Source: JAVJST01 sp040219295 (GTDB lineage Bacteria; Pseudomonadota; Alphaproteobacteria; Rhodospirillales; Casp-alpha2). Taken from it: a stretch of 64,000 nucleotides of DNA. The notes beneath the pieces are model-generated. The model was not told the origin of the DNA. It searched no databases and saw only the letters and a list, made by a program, of their open reading frames with translations. The translations under genes and the position numbers were made by a program. The DNA is taken from positions 1 through 64,000 of the forward strand of contig JAVJST010000001.1 in NCBI GenBank assembly GCA_040219295.1, in the 5' to 3' direction. Of this stretch, positions 25,485-34,269 are shown piece after piece (within the stretch, counting starts at the first letter, position 1; the number at the start of each line of letters is the position of its first letter).

Positions 25485-26240
25485 TCAACCCGGCACCGGG
25501 CAGCCCCAGCGCCGCTGGCCGGCGCGATACTCTTCGGCGATGAGCGCCAGGCGGTCCTTGCCGAAGCTCGCGTAGTGGCCGCCGTGCACGATGCGGATCG
25601 GAAGCTCCAGGAGCCGCGCGTGGCTCTCGACCAGTTCCTCGGGCACCGAGTGGTAGAGATCGTCGATCAGGCCGCCGTCGTAGACCGTGTCGCCCGAGAA
25701 CAGGATGCCGGTTTCTTCCTCCCACAGCGCGATCGAGCCCGGCGAATGGCCCGGCACGTGCAGCACGCGCAAGACCCGGTCGCCGAGGTCGACCACGTCG
25801 CCGTCGTCGAGTTCGCGGGTCAAGGGTGCCGCCTCGATGCACCAGGCCTCGGCGTCGAAGCCGGGATACGGCGCCTGGTAGACCATGGCGTCGACGAAGA
25901 AGTTCTCGGCGACGATGTTGGCGCGGTCCGGGTGCGCATACGCCTCGGCCTCGGCGCGGTGCGCGAGGCGCTCGTCGAACTCGTGCAGCGCGCCCGAGTG
26001 GTCGTAGTGGCAGTGGGTGCAGAGCCCGACGGCCGGTCGTTCGGCGATCGCCGCGATCTCGGCGGCGAGGGGCTTGAGGCCGAGCCCGGTGTCGATCACC
26101 AGGTCGCGGTCGCGGCCGCGGACGTGCCAGATGTTGCAGCGCCACTCGGGGTCGTGGTGGTTCTCGAGGATCAGGGTGACGCCGTCGCCAACGCTCTCGT
26201 GGCTGTACCAGCCGTCGCCCTTAACCGTTTCAGGTGTCAT
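25485..26240 (-). CDS. Metallo-beta-lactamase-fold hydrolase (copy 1)
   Basis: A 251-residue MBL-fold hydrolase with full dinuclear metal motifs: THCHYDH, HVPGHSPGS, FSGDTVYDG and VHGGHYASFG. Start chosen at MTPETVKG (26240), overlapping the MttB gene by 11 bp; a start 10 codons earlier is possible. It is a paralogue of the hydrolase at 42135-42857, sharing VGDGVT and NxWHVRGRDRD near the N-terminus. Coupled translation with MttB suggests it acts in the same pathway, perhaps on a thioester, lactone or lactoyl-type intermediate; the substrate is unknown. Confidence 0.85.
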   Translation of the reverse strand: MTPETVKGDGWYSHESVGDGVTLILENHHDPEWRCNIWHVRGRDRDLVIDTGLGLKPLAAEIAAIAERPAVGLCTHCHYDHSGALHEFDERLAHRAEAEAYAHPDRANIVAENFFVDAMVYQAPYPGFDAEAWCIEAAPLTRELDDGDVVDLGDRVLRVLHVPGHSPGSIALWEEETGILFSGDTVYDGGLIDDLYHSVPEELVESHARLLELPIRIVHGGHYASFGKDRLALIAEEYRAGQRRWGCPVPG

Positions 26241-27789
26241 GCACGCCGCCTTCTTCCATCCGTTTGGCAACGAACGCGTCGAGCGCCTCGGCGACGCCGG
26301 GTTCCATCGCCGGCTGCTCGTACTCCTTGAGCAGCTGCTTCCAGATCCGGTGCGCCCGCTGGGTCGCGTCGAGCGAGCCGGCCTCCTGCCAGGTCTCGAA
26401 GTTGCGCCAGTCCGACAGCATCGGCGAATAGAACGCGGTCTCGAAGCGCTCGATGGTATGGGCCGTGCCGAAGTAGTGGCCGCCCGGCTGCACGTCGGCG
26501 ATGGCGTCGAGCGCCAGCTCGGGCTCGCTGGTATCCAGGGGTTTGAGGAACTCGGCCATCATCTGCATCATCTCGGCGTCGATGATGACCTTCTCGAACG
26601 ACGCGCACAGCCCGCCCTCGATCCAGCCGAGCGCGTGCTTGATCATGTTGCAGTGGCCCAGCATGCAGGCCCAGATCGTCATCTCGGCCTCGTAGGTCGA
26701 CTGCGCATCGGGCGCGTTGGACGCGTTCACGTTCGACGCCCGGTAGGGCAGGTTGTAGCGCCTGGCGAGCTGGCCGCCGACGATGGTCGCCTTGGCATGT
26801 TCCGGCGTGCCGAACGCGGGCGAGCCGGTCCGCATGTCGACGTTCGAGGTAAAGCCGCCGTAGATCGCCGGCGCGCCCGGATTGACCACCTGCATGTAGG
26901 CGATGCCGGCGAGCGCCTCGGCGTTCTGCTGTACCAGCGCGCCCGCCACGGTGACCGGCGCCATCGCCCCGGCCAGGGTGAACGGGGTGACGATCACCGG
27001 CTGGTTCTGCAGCGCCATCTCGGTCATGCCGAGCAGCATGGGCACGTCGTACTGGCGGGGCGAGTTGGCGTTGACCACGCTGGTCATGCTCGGCTGCCGG
27101 CGGAACTCGTCCTCCGAGACGCCGCGCGCGATGCGGATCATCTCGTGCGCGTCGCGGATGCGCTCGGCGCCCAGGCAGTAGGCGTAGGCGACCTTGTCGG
27201 TCAGCGTCAGCATGGCGCGCACCGCCTGCAGGTGGCGGGTCGGCGGCGGCAGGTCGGTGGGCTCGACGGGATAGCCCGCGATCATGTGACAGATGTTGAG
27301 GCTCTGGCCGAGCCGCAGCAGGTCGGCGTAGCTGGCGTAGTCGCCGGCCTTCCTCGGCATGTCGAGCGCCGAGACGTGCGGCGGGCTGGCGACCATGCAG
27401 ACGTTGATGGCGTTCTCGCCCATGAACACGTCGTGCGCCGGATTGCGGGCGTGGACGGTGAAGCTCGGCGGCGCCTTGGCGACCAGGTCCTCGACCAGCT
27501 GGGGCTCGAAGCGCACCCGGGGCCCGTCGGCGTCGACGTCGGCACCGGCGTCTTTCAGGCGCTGCTTGGCCTCGGGCAGCAGGAAGTTGATGCCGTACTC
27601 CTTGAGGACTGTCAGCGAGGCAGCGTGGATCGCCTCGACCTGGTCGTCGGAGATGAACTTGAACGGCGGGAACGGGTTGCGGACCTGGCGCCACGGGATC
27701 TGGTGGATGCTGGAGGTGGTCGCCGCCGCCTGGACGGTGCGCGAGCGGCCGCCCGTGCGCCGCCGCCGATGATCGTTGTCTGCCGCCAT
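26230..27789 (-). CDS. MttB-family (non-pyrrolysine) methylamine-type methyltransferase (copy 1)
   Basis: A 519-residue member of the trimethylamine methyltransferase MttB superfamily, read through without an in-frame amber codon, so it is of the non-pyrrolysine type (such as glycine betaine or proline betaine methyltransferases). Start chosen at MAADNDHRRRR (27789), giving a basic N-terminal tail before the barrel. Recognisable are FKFISDDQVEAIHAASL and INVCMVASPPHVSALDMPRK. These enzymes move a methyl group from a quaternary amine to a corrinoid protein. No corrinoid protein gene is nearby. Confidence 0.85.
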   Translation of the reverse strand: MAADNDHRRRRTGGRSRTVQAAATTSSIHQIPWRQVRNPFPPFKFISDDQVEAIHAASLTVLKEYGINFLLPEAKQRLKDAGADVDADGPRVRFEPQLVEDLVAKAPPSFTVHARNPAHDVFMGENAINVCMVASPPHVSALDMPRKAGDYASYADLLRLGQSLNICHMIAGYPVEPTDLPPPTRHLQAVRAMLTLTDKVAYAYCLGAERIRDAHEMIRIARGVSEDEFRRQPSMTSVVNANSPRQYDVPMLLGMTEMALQNQPVIVTPFTLAGAMAPVTVAGALVQQNAEALAGIAYMQVVNPGAPAIYGGFTSNVDMRTGSPAFGTPEHAKATIVGGQLARRYNLPYRASNVNASNAPDAQSTYEAEMTIWACMLGHCNMIKHALGWIEGGLCASFEKVIIDAEMMQMMAEFLKPLDTSEPELALDAIADVQPGGHYFGTAHTIERFETAFYSPMLSDWRNFETWQEAGSLDATQRAHRIWKQLLKEYEQPAMEPGVAEALDAFVAKRMEEGGVHDT

Positions 27790-28526
27790 GGTGTCCCCGT
27801 GATGACTGTTTCTCGTTGTTGTCCGACCGAAGCCTGTATCGACGCCAGTATCTAGGCCCGACGCCGGGGGCAAGGAAAACGCAAAAGTTTCAGCCGCCGG
27901 GGAAAAAGGTTTGCCGACGCCTCATGCGTCGTCGGGCTCAGCATGAGGGCAGGCGGATCCGCCCTCTCCCTGAGCTCGACGAAGGGGGAGGGCCGGGGTG
28001 GGGATGGGAACGCTCGAGATAACGCCCAGGCGGTTCCGGCGGCGCAGAGGTGCGGCCCGTTCTGATGCCTGTTCCCGGCCCATGTCCGGCTCATCTCATG
28101 CCTCTCTTTGGCCCATTTCATGCAATTCCCAACAGTCTGAAAACAAAGGCGCATTCGGTTTCCGGCCTATTTCTGGCTATCGACCCCCGGCGGACCGCAT
28201 TCATGGTCCGCCGCGACGCGGCCAGGGACCAACTCGCCCCCGGTTATCGAAACCGGAGAACAATAGGAAAATTATCACAGATTGTCAAGGGGAATCCGGG
28301 ACGCGGATGAGGGGGCGGGCGGCCTGCGGGAAGGTTGGGGATGTCGTCTCACGACCCATTGCCGACAAAATGCGATCTCCGCTTTACGCGCAGACCACGA
28401 AGTAATAACACCCCCAACCACATACCTTCTTGACCGTCTTCGGTTTTAATCGCCAATACTCCCTCAACATTATAACTTCCAAAAGATTCATGATTTTTGG
28501 CGAGTTTGCGCTTCATGGGGGGATTC
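27790..28526. other. Intergenic region with a palindromic repeat; no gene seen
   Basis: This 737-bp gap has no convincing coding frame. It holds the palindromic element at 27927-27987, then a stretch whose composition drops towards the AT-richer gene pair downstream. The last 100 bp (TTGACCGTC..., TATAAC) probably contain the promoter of the cyclic-nucleotide-binding gene. A GG-N10-GC match at 28109-28125 was judged too weak for sigma-54. Confidence 0.6.
27927..27987. repeat. REP-like imperfect palindrome
   Basis: Two arms of about 30 bp face each other around GGCGGATCCGCC: GTCGTCGGGCTCAGCATGAG on the left and the reverse complement of CTCCCTGAGCTCGACGAAGG on the right. The GCTCAGxxTGAG / CTTCGTCGAGCTCAGG pattern is typical of dispersed intergenic palindromic repeats. 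Copies elsewhere in the genome cannot be checked here. Confidence 0.5.
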
Positions 28527-28991
28527 ATGGGTTTGTTCGACTACGCCGGTCCGACGACACGGGCATCGGAACTCTCTGAAATAACGCTGCTAGGTGACCT
28601 GTCCGAAGAGGACTGGGGTCGTGTGTTGAAGATCGTTGAGACCCGTCAGTTCAAGCCCGGCGAGGACATCATTCAAGCAGGAGATCAGGACGATGCCTTT
28701 TATATTCTGACCAGTGGTCAAGTCGATGTAATCACGTCAACAGGCGGAGAGAGCTTGGTATTGGCGACTATACCAGAAGGCTCGGTTTTCGGCGAGATTG
28801 CCTTTTTTGACGGCATGCCCAGAAGCGCAACGATCCGCGCCCAAGGTCAGGTAAGCGCGGTCCGCATAACCCAGCAGAACTTTGAGACCCTTGCCGCTTG
28901 GGAACCCAAGATTGCCCGCACATTGCTGTACGATCTAGGCCGTGTTCTCGCGATGAGACTTCGGTGGACTACGGAGCGCGCCTACAAATGA
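28527..28991 (+). CDS. Stand-alone cyclic-nucleotide-binding-domain protein
   Basis: A 154-residue protein that is essentially one cNMP-binding domain: EITLLGDLSEEDWGRVLK, then FKPGEDIIQAGDQDDAFYIL, and the phosphate-binding cassette VFGEIAFFDGMPRSATIRA. No helix-turn-helix follows, so it is not a CRP-type transcription factor. Start at 28527 is favoured by GGGGGGA 5 bp upstream; two ATG/TTG starts lie just before. It is 28 bp from the large membrane redox fusion and probably its regulatory partner. Whether the ligand is cAMP or cGMP cannot be seen. Confidence 0.85.
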   Translation: MGLFDYAGPTTRASELSEITLLGDLSEEDWGRVLKIVETRQFKPGEDIIQAGDQDDAFYILTSGQVDVITSTGGESLVLATIPEGSVFGEIAFFDGMPRSATIRAQGQVSAVRITQQNFETLAAWEPKIARTLLYDLGRVLAMRLRWTTERAYK

Positions 28992-29019
28992 AAATAGAAT
29001 TTGAAACATTGAAATCACC

Positions 29020-31659
29020 ATGAACGACGTCGCAGAAAAACCCTTTCCCAGCTATCTGGAGATGACATCTCGCGTACCGGCATGGTTCTGGTGGTTGGCG
29101 CGCAGCGCCACCATCTTGGTCATGCTCGCGGTCATATGGAAAGTATGGACGGAGCCTGAAGTCGGCTTCGCACTTTTTTGGAAGTTATTGATCCCATCCT
29201 TGCCACTCTTGTTTGCCGTCGCACCGGGTCTTTGGCGACAAATCTGCCCTATGGCCCTTCTTAACCAGATACCCCGAACGTTCGGCTTTTCACGGGAAAA
29301 GGCGCTTCCGGTTAAAGCCAAGAACCTCGCCTATTTCGTTTCGGTTCTCACCTTCTTCTTTCTGGTGAGTTTGCGCCATGTTTATTTCAACGTGGACCCG
29401 CTAGCGTGGACCATCCTGATTTTCAGCGCGCTGAGCTTGGCCTTTTTGGGGGGGCTTTTTTTCAAAGGCCGAAGCGGATGGTGCGGCACATTTTGTCCTT
29501 TGGCCCCAATCCAAAAGGCGTACGGCCACGCCCCTATTGTCACCGTCAAGAATGGTTACTGTCCAAGCTGTGTTGGTTGCCAGAAGAACTGCTACGACTT
29601 CAACCCACGTGCTGCTTTTCTAAGCGATCTCAGCGATCAAGACCTATGGTACGCCGGGCACAAAAAGTTCTTCGTTGCCGGGTTGCCCGGTTTTGCAATT
29701 GGCTTCTTCACGGCGAGCGACCCTTTCCAGACGGGGCTTCCGGCATACTTTATGCACCTCGCCGGTTGGATCGTGACGACCCTTGGCATCTACATGGCAA
29801 TCCGAATATTTTTCCGAGTATCCGATTATCTGATCGCTGGGGCCGCCGCACTGTCGGCGTTGAATATTTTCTACTGGTTCACGGCTGAGGGAATTGTCGA
29901 CACTGCCTTTTGGCTGTTCGACACCTCGGCTCCCGGTGGCGCGAGCTATGTCTTGCAGGCCATCGTGGCGCTGGTCACGGCCCGGGTCATTTTGAATGGG
30001 ATCAAGGCGGCGAGGGATTTCCGCCAATTAAACGATGGCGCGAGCCAGCCCAAGGTCGGCGTCAAGGTGGATGCCGTGCGTGCCGGTGGTGCAGCGGCAG
30101 CAGAAAGTTTGGTGACGGATCAAGCGTCGGGCAGAAGCTTTGCCGCCGATCCCGGCCGGAGCCTGCTGGATGGAATCGAGTCAGCAGGACTGACACAAGA
30201 TTTTGGTTGCCGAATGGGAATGTGTGGTGCCGACGCAATTGCCATTGTGGACGGTATGGAGAACCTAAATCCCCCATCTGACGATGAATTGGCGACATTG
30301 CGCCGTTTGGGTCTGGAGGGGCGCGCCCGCATGGCATGCGTCTGCAAGGCCGTCGGCGGGTCCGTGACAATCGACCTTGAAATGGATCCGAACGATTTGC
30401 CGGAGCCTCCGCCGCCTGCCAATGCTGTGGATCTTGGCGAGGAGACTGGCGTTAAAAACGTCGTTATCATCGGAAACGGGACTGCAGGTATGGCTGCGGC
30501 AGATGACATTCGACGTCTCAGCCCCACATGCAAGATCGACGTCATCGCCCGAGAGAACCATCCGTTTTACAACCGCATGGGCATCGGCCGACTACTCTAT
30601 GGGCGGACCGGATTGGATGACCTCTATCTGCTTGCGCCAGATTGGTACGAAAAAAAGAACGTCGATGTTTGGCTCAACACGCAAGCTGTAGATATCGACA
30701 GAGATAACAAATCCGTTGTCCTAGGCACTGGAGAGTCGTTGCCCTATGACAAGTTGATCATGGCGCAAGGGTCTTCCGCCACTAAACCACCGGCGGATGG
30801 CAATGACATGATGGGTTGTTTTGTTCTTCGCGAGGCGGCGGATGCGCAAGCGATCCGAGCTTGGCGGCAGGAAAAGAAATGCACACGCGCAGTCGTGCAA
30901 GGTGGTGGCGTATTGGGCATAGAGGCTGCAGATGCACTCCGGCAACTCAATCTGGAGACGACGATCATCCAGCGCTCGGACCGCCTTATGAACAGGGAAT
31001 TAGACGAGCGCGGCAGCGAGCTCTTGCAACAGTATCTCGAGAACATTGGCATTCAAGTGATCACTGGCGCGTCGGTCAAAGCGGTCCAAGGCGATGAGCG
31101 GGTCGAGAGCATTGAGCTGACAAACGGAGATGTCATTCCTGCAGATATCTTCGTCGTGTGCGCCGGCGTCAACGCCAACAAACAGCTGGCCGAAGAGATT
31201 GGCCTTGAGGTGAACAGAGGTGTTGTCGTCAACGAGGCCATGCAGACGTCCGATCCGGATATCTTCGCGGTCGGCGACGTCGCCGAACTGCCCGGGGCTG
31301 TCGCCGGCCTATGGGCCGTTGGCACGGCGCAAGCGTCGGTAGCGGCAAGATCTCTATTCGGACAAAAGGCGACGTATGAGGTGCCAAACACGATGGTGAG
31401 TCTGAAAATGGACGGCATCGATGTGAAGGGGTTCGGTCGCCTGGACGCAGAGGATGTAGAGACCATCGAAGGGGATGACGCAGCGGCAAACATGCATCGC
31501 CGTCTCGCGGTCAGGGACGGTCGCATCGTTGGTGCCGTTTTTGTCGGCCCACCGGGCACCGCCAAAAACCTACCGGCGGCTATCAGTTCAAAAGCTGATC
31601 TAACGCCGGTTCTGGATAGAATTCGCAAGGGCGATTGGACTGCGATGGGTGATATTTAG
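29020..31659 (+). CDS. Membrane 4Fe-4S / [2Fe-2S] ferredoxin / FAD-NAD(P) oxidoreductase fusion
   Basis: An 879-residue three-part redox protein. Residues ~1-330 form a polytopic membrane domain of the NapH/NosR/CcoG kind, with CGTFCP (C155, C159) and one ferredoxin-type site CPSCVGCQKNC (181-191). Residues ~345-455 are a [2Fe-2S] domain, FGCRMGMCGAD (C397, C402, D405) with C440; the Asp replaces the third Cys as in E. coli SdhB. Residues ~478-879 are a NirB/rubredoxin-reductase-like flavoprotein with GNGTAGMAAAD and FAVGDVAELPG. The order suggests NAD(P)H to FAD to [2Fe-2S] to membrane [4Fe-4S], then quinone or a periplasmic acceptor. The acceptor is unknown. Base composition is AT-richer than the flanks. 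Confidence 0.85.
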   Translation: MNDVAEKPFPSYLEMTSRVPAWFWWLARSATILVMLAVIWKVWTEPEVGFALFWKLLIPSLPLLFAVAPGLWRQICPMALLNQIPRTFGFSREKALPVKAKNLAYFVSVLTFFFLVSLRHVYFNVDPLAWTILIFSALSLAFLGGLFFKGRSGWCGTFCPLAPIQKAYGHAPIVTVKNGYCPSCVGCQKNCYDFNPRAAFLSDLSDQDLWYAGHKKFFVAGLPGFAIGFFTASDPFQTGLPAYFMHLAGWIVTTLGIYMAIRIFFRVSDYLIAGAAALSALNIFYWFTAEGIVDTAFWLFDTSAPGGASYVLQAIVALVTARVILNGIKAARDFRQLNDGASQPKVGVKVDAVRAGGAAAAESLVTDQASGRSFAADPGRSLLDGIESAGLTQDFGCRMGMCGADAIAIVDGMENLNPPSDDELATLRRLGLEGRARMACVCKAVGGSVTIDLEMDPNDLPEPPPPANAVDLGEETGVKNVVIIGNGTAGMAAADDIRRLSPTCKIDVIARENHPFYNRMGIGRLLYGRTGLDDLYLLAPDWYEKKNVDVWLNTQAVDIDRDNKSVVLGTGESLPYDKLIMAQGSSATKPPADGNDMMGCFVLREAADAQAIRAWRQEKKCTRAVVQGGGVLGIEAADALRQLNLETTIIQRSDRLMNRELDERGSELLQQYLENIGIQVITGASVKAVQGDERVESIELTNGDVIPADIFVVCAGVNANKQLAEEIGLEVNRGVVVNEAMQTSDPDIFAVGDVAELPGAVAGLWAVGTAQASVAARSLFGQKATYEVPNTMVSLKMDGIDVKGFGRLDAEDVETIEGDDAAANMHRRLAVRDGRIVGAVFVGPPGTAKNLPAAISSKADLTPVLDRIRKGDWTAMGDI

Positions 31660-31689
31660 TATCGCGTTGGGTCTGCAATTGGCTATTCG

Positions 31690-31710
31690 CGGAAGCTCTG
31701 ACTGCTTCCG
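31690..31710 (+). terminator. Hairpin after the redox fusion gene
   Basis: CGGAAGC / GCTTCCG form a 7-bp stem with a 7-base loop 30 bp after the stop, followed by AATAAAA. T-run is poor, so termination is only likely, not shown. Confidence 0.4.
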
Positions 31711-31777
31711 AATAAAACGTCCATCATTCACCCTTCTTCTCTCATGTGACGAAGCCGCAGGCCGCCGCGCCTCGTCG

Positions 31778-31817
31778 TCCTCGAAGGTGACGTCGTCGTG
31801 CGCCGCGAGGTCGATGT
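31778..31817 (-). pseudogene. Remnant of a TetR-type regulator 3' region
   Basis: These 40 bases match 37521-37560, inside the intact TetR gene, with a single mismatch. Read on the minus strand they encode HIDLAAHDDVTFED, matching YIDLAAHDDITFED of that regulator. Nothing else of the gene survives around it and no open frame spans the piece. It is a relic of a paralogous regulator, or a small duplication. Confidence 0.65.
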
Positions 31818-31948
31818 GGGGATGTAGACGATCAGTGACGGTGTGACGGTTGCCCGCATGAGTAATCTCATCCGTTGGCTGTCGATGCCGTGCGGGTATA
31901 ATCTCCGTTTGTGCGCGAGCGTCGTCGATTGGCAGGGTGGAGAGTGGC

Positions 31949-33124
31949 GTGCCGGATAGCGAGTCCCAGGACCTTCAGGAAAGAATGATCGATTGGCGGC
32001 ACGATATTCATCGTCACCCCGAGCTGGGTTTCGACGTTCTTCGCACCGCCTCCAAGGTTTGTGACGTTCTGAAGGGCCTCGGCATCGAGACCCATGAAGG
32101 CGTCGGCGGCAGCGGGGTCGTCGGCGTCCTGCGTCGCGGCAGCGGCAACCGCGCGATCGGCTTCCGGGCGGACATGGACGCGCTGCCGATCCAGGAGGCC
32201 AACGAGTTTCCCCACCGTTCGACCACGGACGGCGTCTTTCACGGCTGCGGCCACGACGGGCACACGGCGATGCTGCTGGGCGGCGCCAGCAGGCTCGTGG
32301 CCGAGGGCGGCTTCGACGGCACGGTGTACCTGATCTTCCAGCCGAGCGAGGAGGACGGACGCGGCGCCCTGGCGATGATCGAGGACGGATTGTTCGAGCG
32401 CTTTCCCATGGAATCGGTGTTCGGCATGCACAACATGCCGGGGATTCCCGCCGGCCGGTTCGCCGTGCGCAAGGGGGCGATCATGACCTCCGAGGACATC
32501 TTCGTCATCACGGTGCGCGGACGGGGCGGCCATGCCTCCATGCCGGAACGCACCGTCGACCCGGTGGTCGTCGGCGCCGAGATCGTCCTCGCGCTTCAAT
32601 CCATCGTCGCCCGGTCCGTCGGTCCGCGGGACTGGGGCGTGGTGTCGGTCACCGAGTTCCTCACCGACGGTGCGCGCAACGTGATCCCCAGCACGGTCGA
32701 GATCCGCGGCGATTGCCGGGCCCTGTCGACCGACACGCAACGGCTGATCGAATCCCGGATGCGCGACATCGTTGCCGGCGTCTGCGCCGCCCACGGCGCG
32801 GATGGCGACGTGCTCTACCGCAACGATTTCGTCCCCACCGTCAACACCGCAGACGAAACCGACGCCTGCATCCGGGTCGCGCAGACCGTCGCCGGCGTCG
32901 CCCAGGTCGATCCGGACTGTCCCACCTGCGGCGCCTCGGAGGACTTCGCCCAGATGCTGCGGCGCAAGCCGGGCTGCTACATCCTGATCGGCAATGGCGA
33001 GAGCGGCCATTGCGGGCATTCCCTGCACAACCCGAACTACGACATGAACGACGAGATCATGGACATCGGCGCGCGCTACTGGGCCGGTCTCGCGCGTCAC
33101 GTGCTGCCCGAACATCCGTCCTGA
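31949..33124 (+). CDS. M20-family amidohydrolase
   Basis: A 391-residue zinc hydrolase of the hippurate hydrolase/N-acyl-amino-acid deacylase type. It has FRADMDALPIQE, the metal motif HGCGHDGHTAML, FQPSEEDGRGA, and the late TCGASEDFAQML and HCGHSLHNPNYDMND segments. GTG at 31949 was preferred because GGAGAG precedes it; GTG at 31937 is in frame. Its stop overlaps the next start (TGATG), so both are one operon. The amide substrate is unknown. Confidence 0.88.
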   Translation: MPDSESQDLQERMIDWRHDIHRHPELGFDVLRTASKVCDVLKGLGIETHEGVGGSGVVGVLRRGSGNRAIGFRADMDALPIQEANEFPHRSTTDGVFHGCGHDGHTAMLLGGASRLVAEGGFDGTVYLIFQPSEEDGRGALAMIEDGLFERFPMESVFGMHNMPGIPAGRFAVRKGAIMTSEDIFVITVRGRGGHASMPERTVDPVVVGAEIVLALQSIVARSVGPRDWGVVSVTEFLTDGARNVIPSTVEIRGDCRALSTDTQRLIESRMRDIVAGVCAAHGADGDVLYRNDFVPTVNTADETDACIRVAQTVAGVAQVDPDCPTCGASEDFAQMLRRKPGCYILIGNGESGHCGHSLHNPNYDMNDEIMDIGARYWAGLARHVLPEHPS

Positions 33125-34269
33125 TGTACGCGGCGCGCATCGAAACCCTGCGGCGGCGAATGGCGGAACAGCGCCTCGACGTGGCCCTGATCACCGACGA
33201 GGACAATGTCTATTACCTGACCGGGTACTACGACTATCTCCACATGGAGTTCGGGCGGCCGACGATCCTGGTCGTGCCGCGCGACGGCAAGTCGTTGCTG
33301 ATCACGCCAGCGATCGACGCGGCGGCGGCGCGCGCCAACGCCACGGTCGACCGGATTGCCCCCTGGAACGACGGGGCCGGGCGCGAGTGGCGCGAGGAAC
33401 TCCCGGGGGTGTTTGGCCGGGCCTCAACAGTCGCCATCGAACCGGACCGAATGCCGCCGCCGGTTCGCGCATACCTGGACGAACACGTCGCACGGGAAGC
33501 CGTCGCGGATATCACGCCGCTGATCGCGCGGATGCGGATGATCAAGTCCGCCGAGGAACGCCAACTGGCCCGACACGCCGCCGAGGTGGCCGGCGCCATG
33601 ATGGCCGCCGGACGGGACGCGATCGGCGACGGCGTCCGGGAATTCGAGGTCGCGCTCGCGACGTCGCGGGCCGGCACCCGCAAGGCCGCCGAGTTGCTGG
33701 TCGCGTATTACGACGATGCGGAGATGTCGCCAAACATCCACTTTCTCCAGATCATGGCGTCGGGCGACGAGATCGTGAAGACCCACCACCGGGCGTCCAC
33801 GCGGGTCATGCGCCGCGGCGAACCGGTTTTCCTGTGCTTTTGCGGCATGACGAACTTCCGCCGCTTCAAGCTGGGGTTCGACCGGACGTTCTGGATTGGC
33901 GAGATCGCCGATCCCCGGCAGGCCGAAATCTACGATGTCGCCGTCAGGAGCCAGCAGGCGGCCTTGTCGGTTCTCAGGCCCGGTGTTACGGCGGAGAGCG
34001 TCCATGCCGCCTATGCGGACGTCATTCAGGACGCCGGGTTCAGCTATCCGTTCCGCTGCGGACGCGGAACCGGGTTCAGTTTTCTTGAGGCCCCGCAACT
34101 GGTCACGGGCGACAAGACGGTTCTGGAGCCGGGCATGGTCCTGGCGGTTGACGGTTCCGTCTCGATTGACGGTTTCCGGGCCCAGGTTGGCGACAGCTTC
34201 GTTCTCACGGACGGCGGATACGAGCAACTGACCCGATATCCGACATCGATCGATGAAGTGATCGTTTAG
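33124..34269 (+). CDS. M24-family hydrolase, creatinase-like (canonical metal ligands absent)
   Basis: A 381-residue 'pita-bread' protein with an N-terminal creatinase/prolidase domain (MYAARIETLRRRMAEQRLD; YYLTGYYDY) and a C-terminal M24 domain. Metal-dependent members carry D, D, H, E, E. Here the matching positions read FCGMTNFRRFKLGFDRTFW, GRGTGFSFLEAP (Arg for His), LAVDGSV (for EPG) and FRAQVGDS (for RxED). That pattern fits the metal-free creatinase-like branch. Coupled to the M20 amidohydrolase, it probably opens a C-N bond in an amine or amide compound. Confidence 0.82.
   Translation: MYAARIETLRRRMAEQRLDVALITDEDNVYYLTGYYDYLHMEFGRPTILVVPRDGKSLLITPAIDAAAARANATVDRIAPWNDGAGREWREELPGVFGRASTVAIEPDRMPPPVRAYLDEHVAREAVADITPLIARMRMIKSAEERQLARHAAEVAGAMMAAGRDAIGDGVREFEVALATSRAGTRKAAELLVAYYDDAEMSPNIHFLQIMASGDEIVKTHHRASTRVMRRGEPVFLCFCGMTNFRRFKLGFDRTFWIGEIADPRQAEIYDVAVRSQQAALSVLRPGVTAESVHAAYADVIQDAGFSYPFRCGRGTGFSFLEAPQLVTGDKTVLEPGMVLAVDGSVSIDGFRAQVGDSFVLTDGGYEQLTRYPTSIDEVIV

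Noticed and set aside
26230..27789. Pyrrolysine (in-frame amber) in MttB copy 1
   Set aside because: The frame is uninterrupted through the barrel. No pyl genes are present. The same is true for copy 2.
26017..27855. Plus-strand open frame of 612 codons over the MttB gene
   Set aside because: Antisense shadow; the minus-strand MttB and MBL proteins have clear motifs and sensible starts.
28109..28125. Possible sigma-54 promoter (TGGCCC...TGCAA)
   Set aside because: GG-N10-GC spacing is right but the site is about 400 bp before the nearest gene and only partly matches; likely chance.
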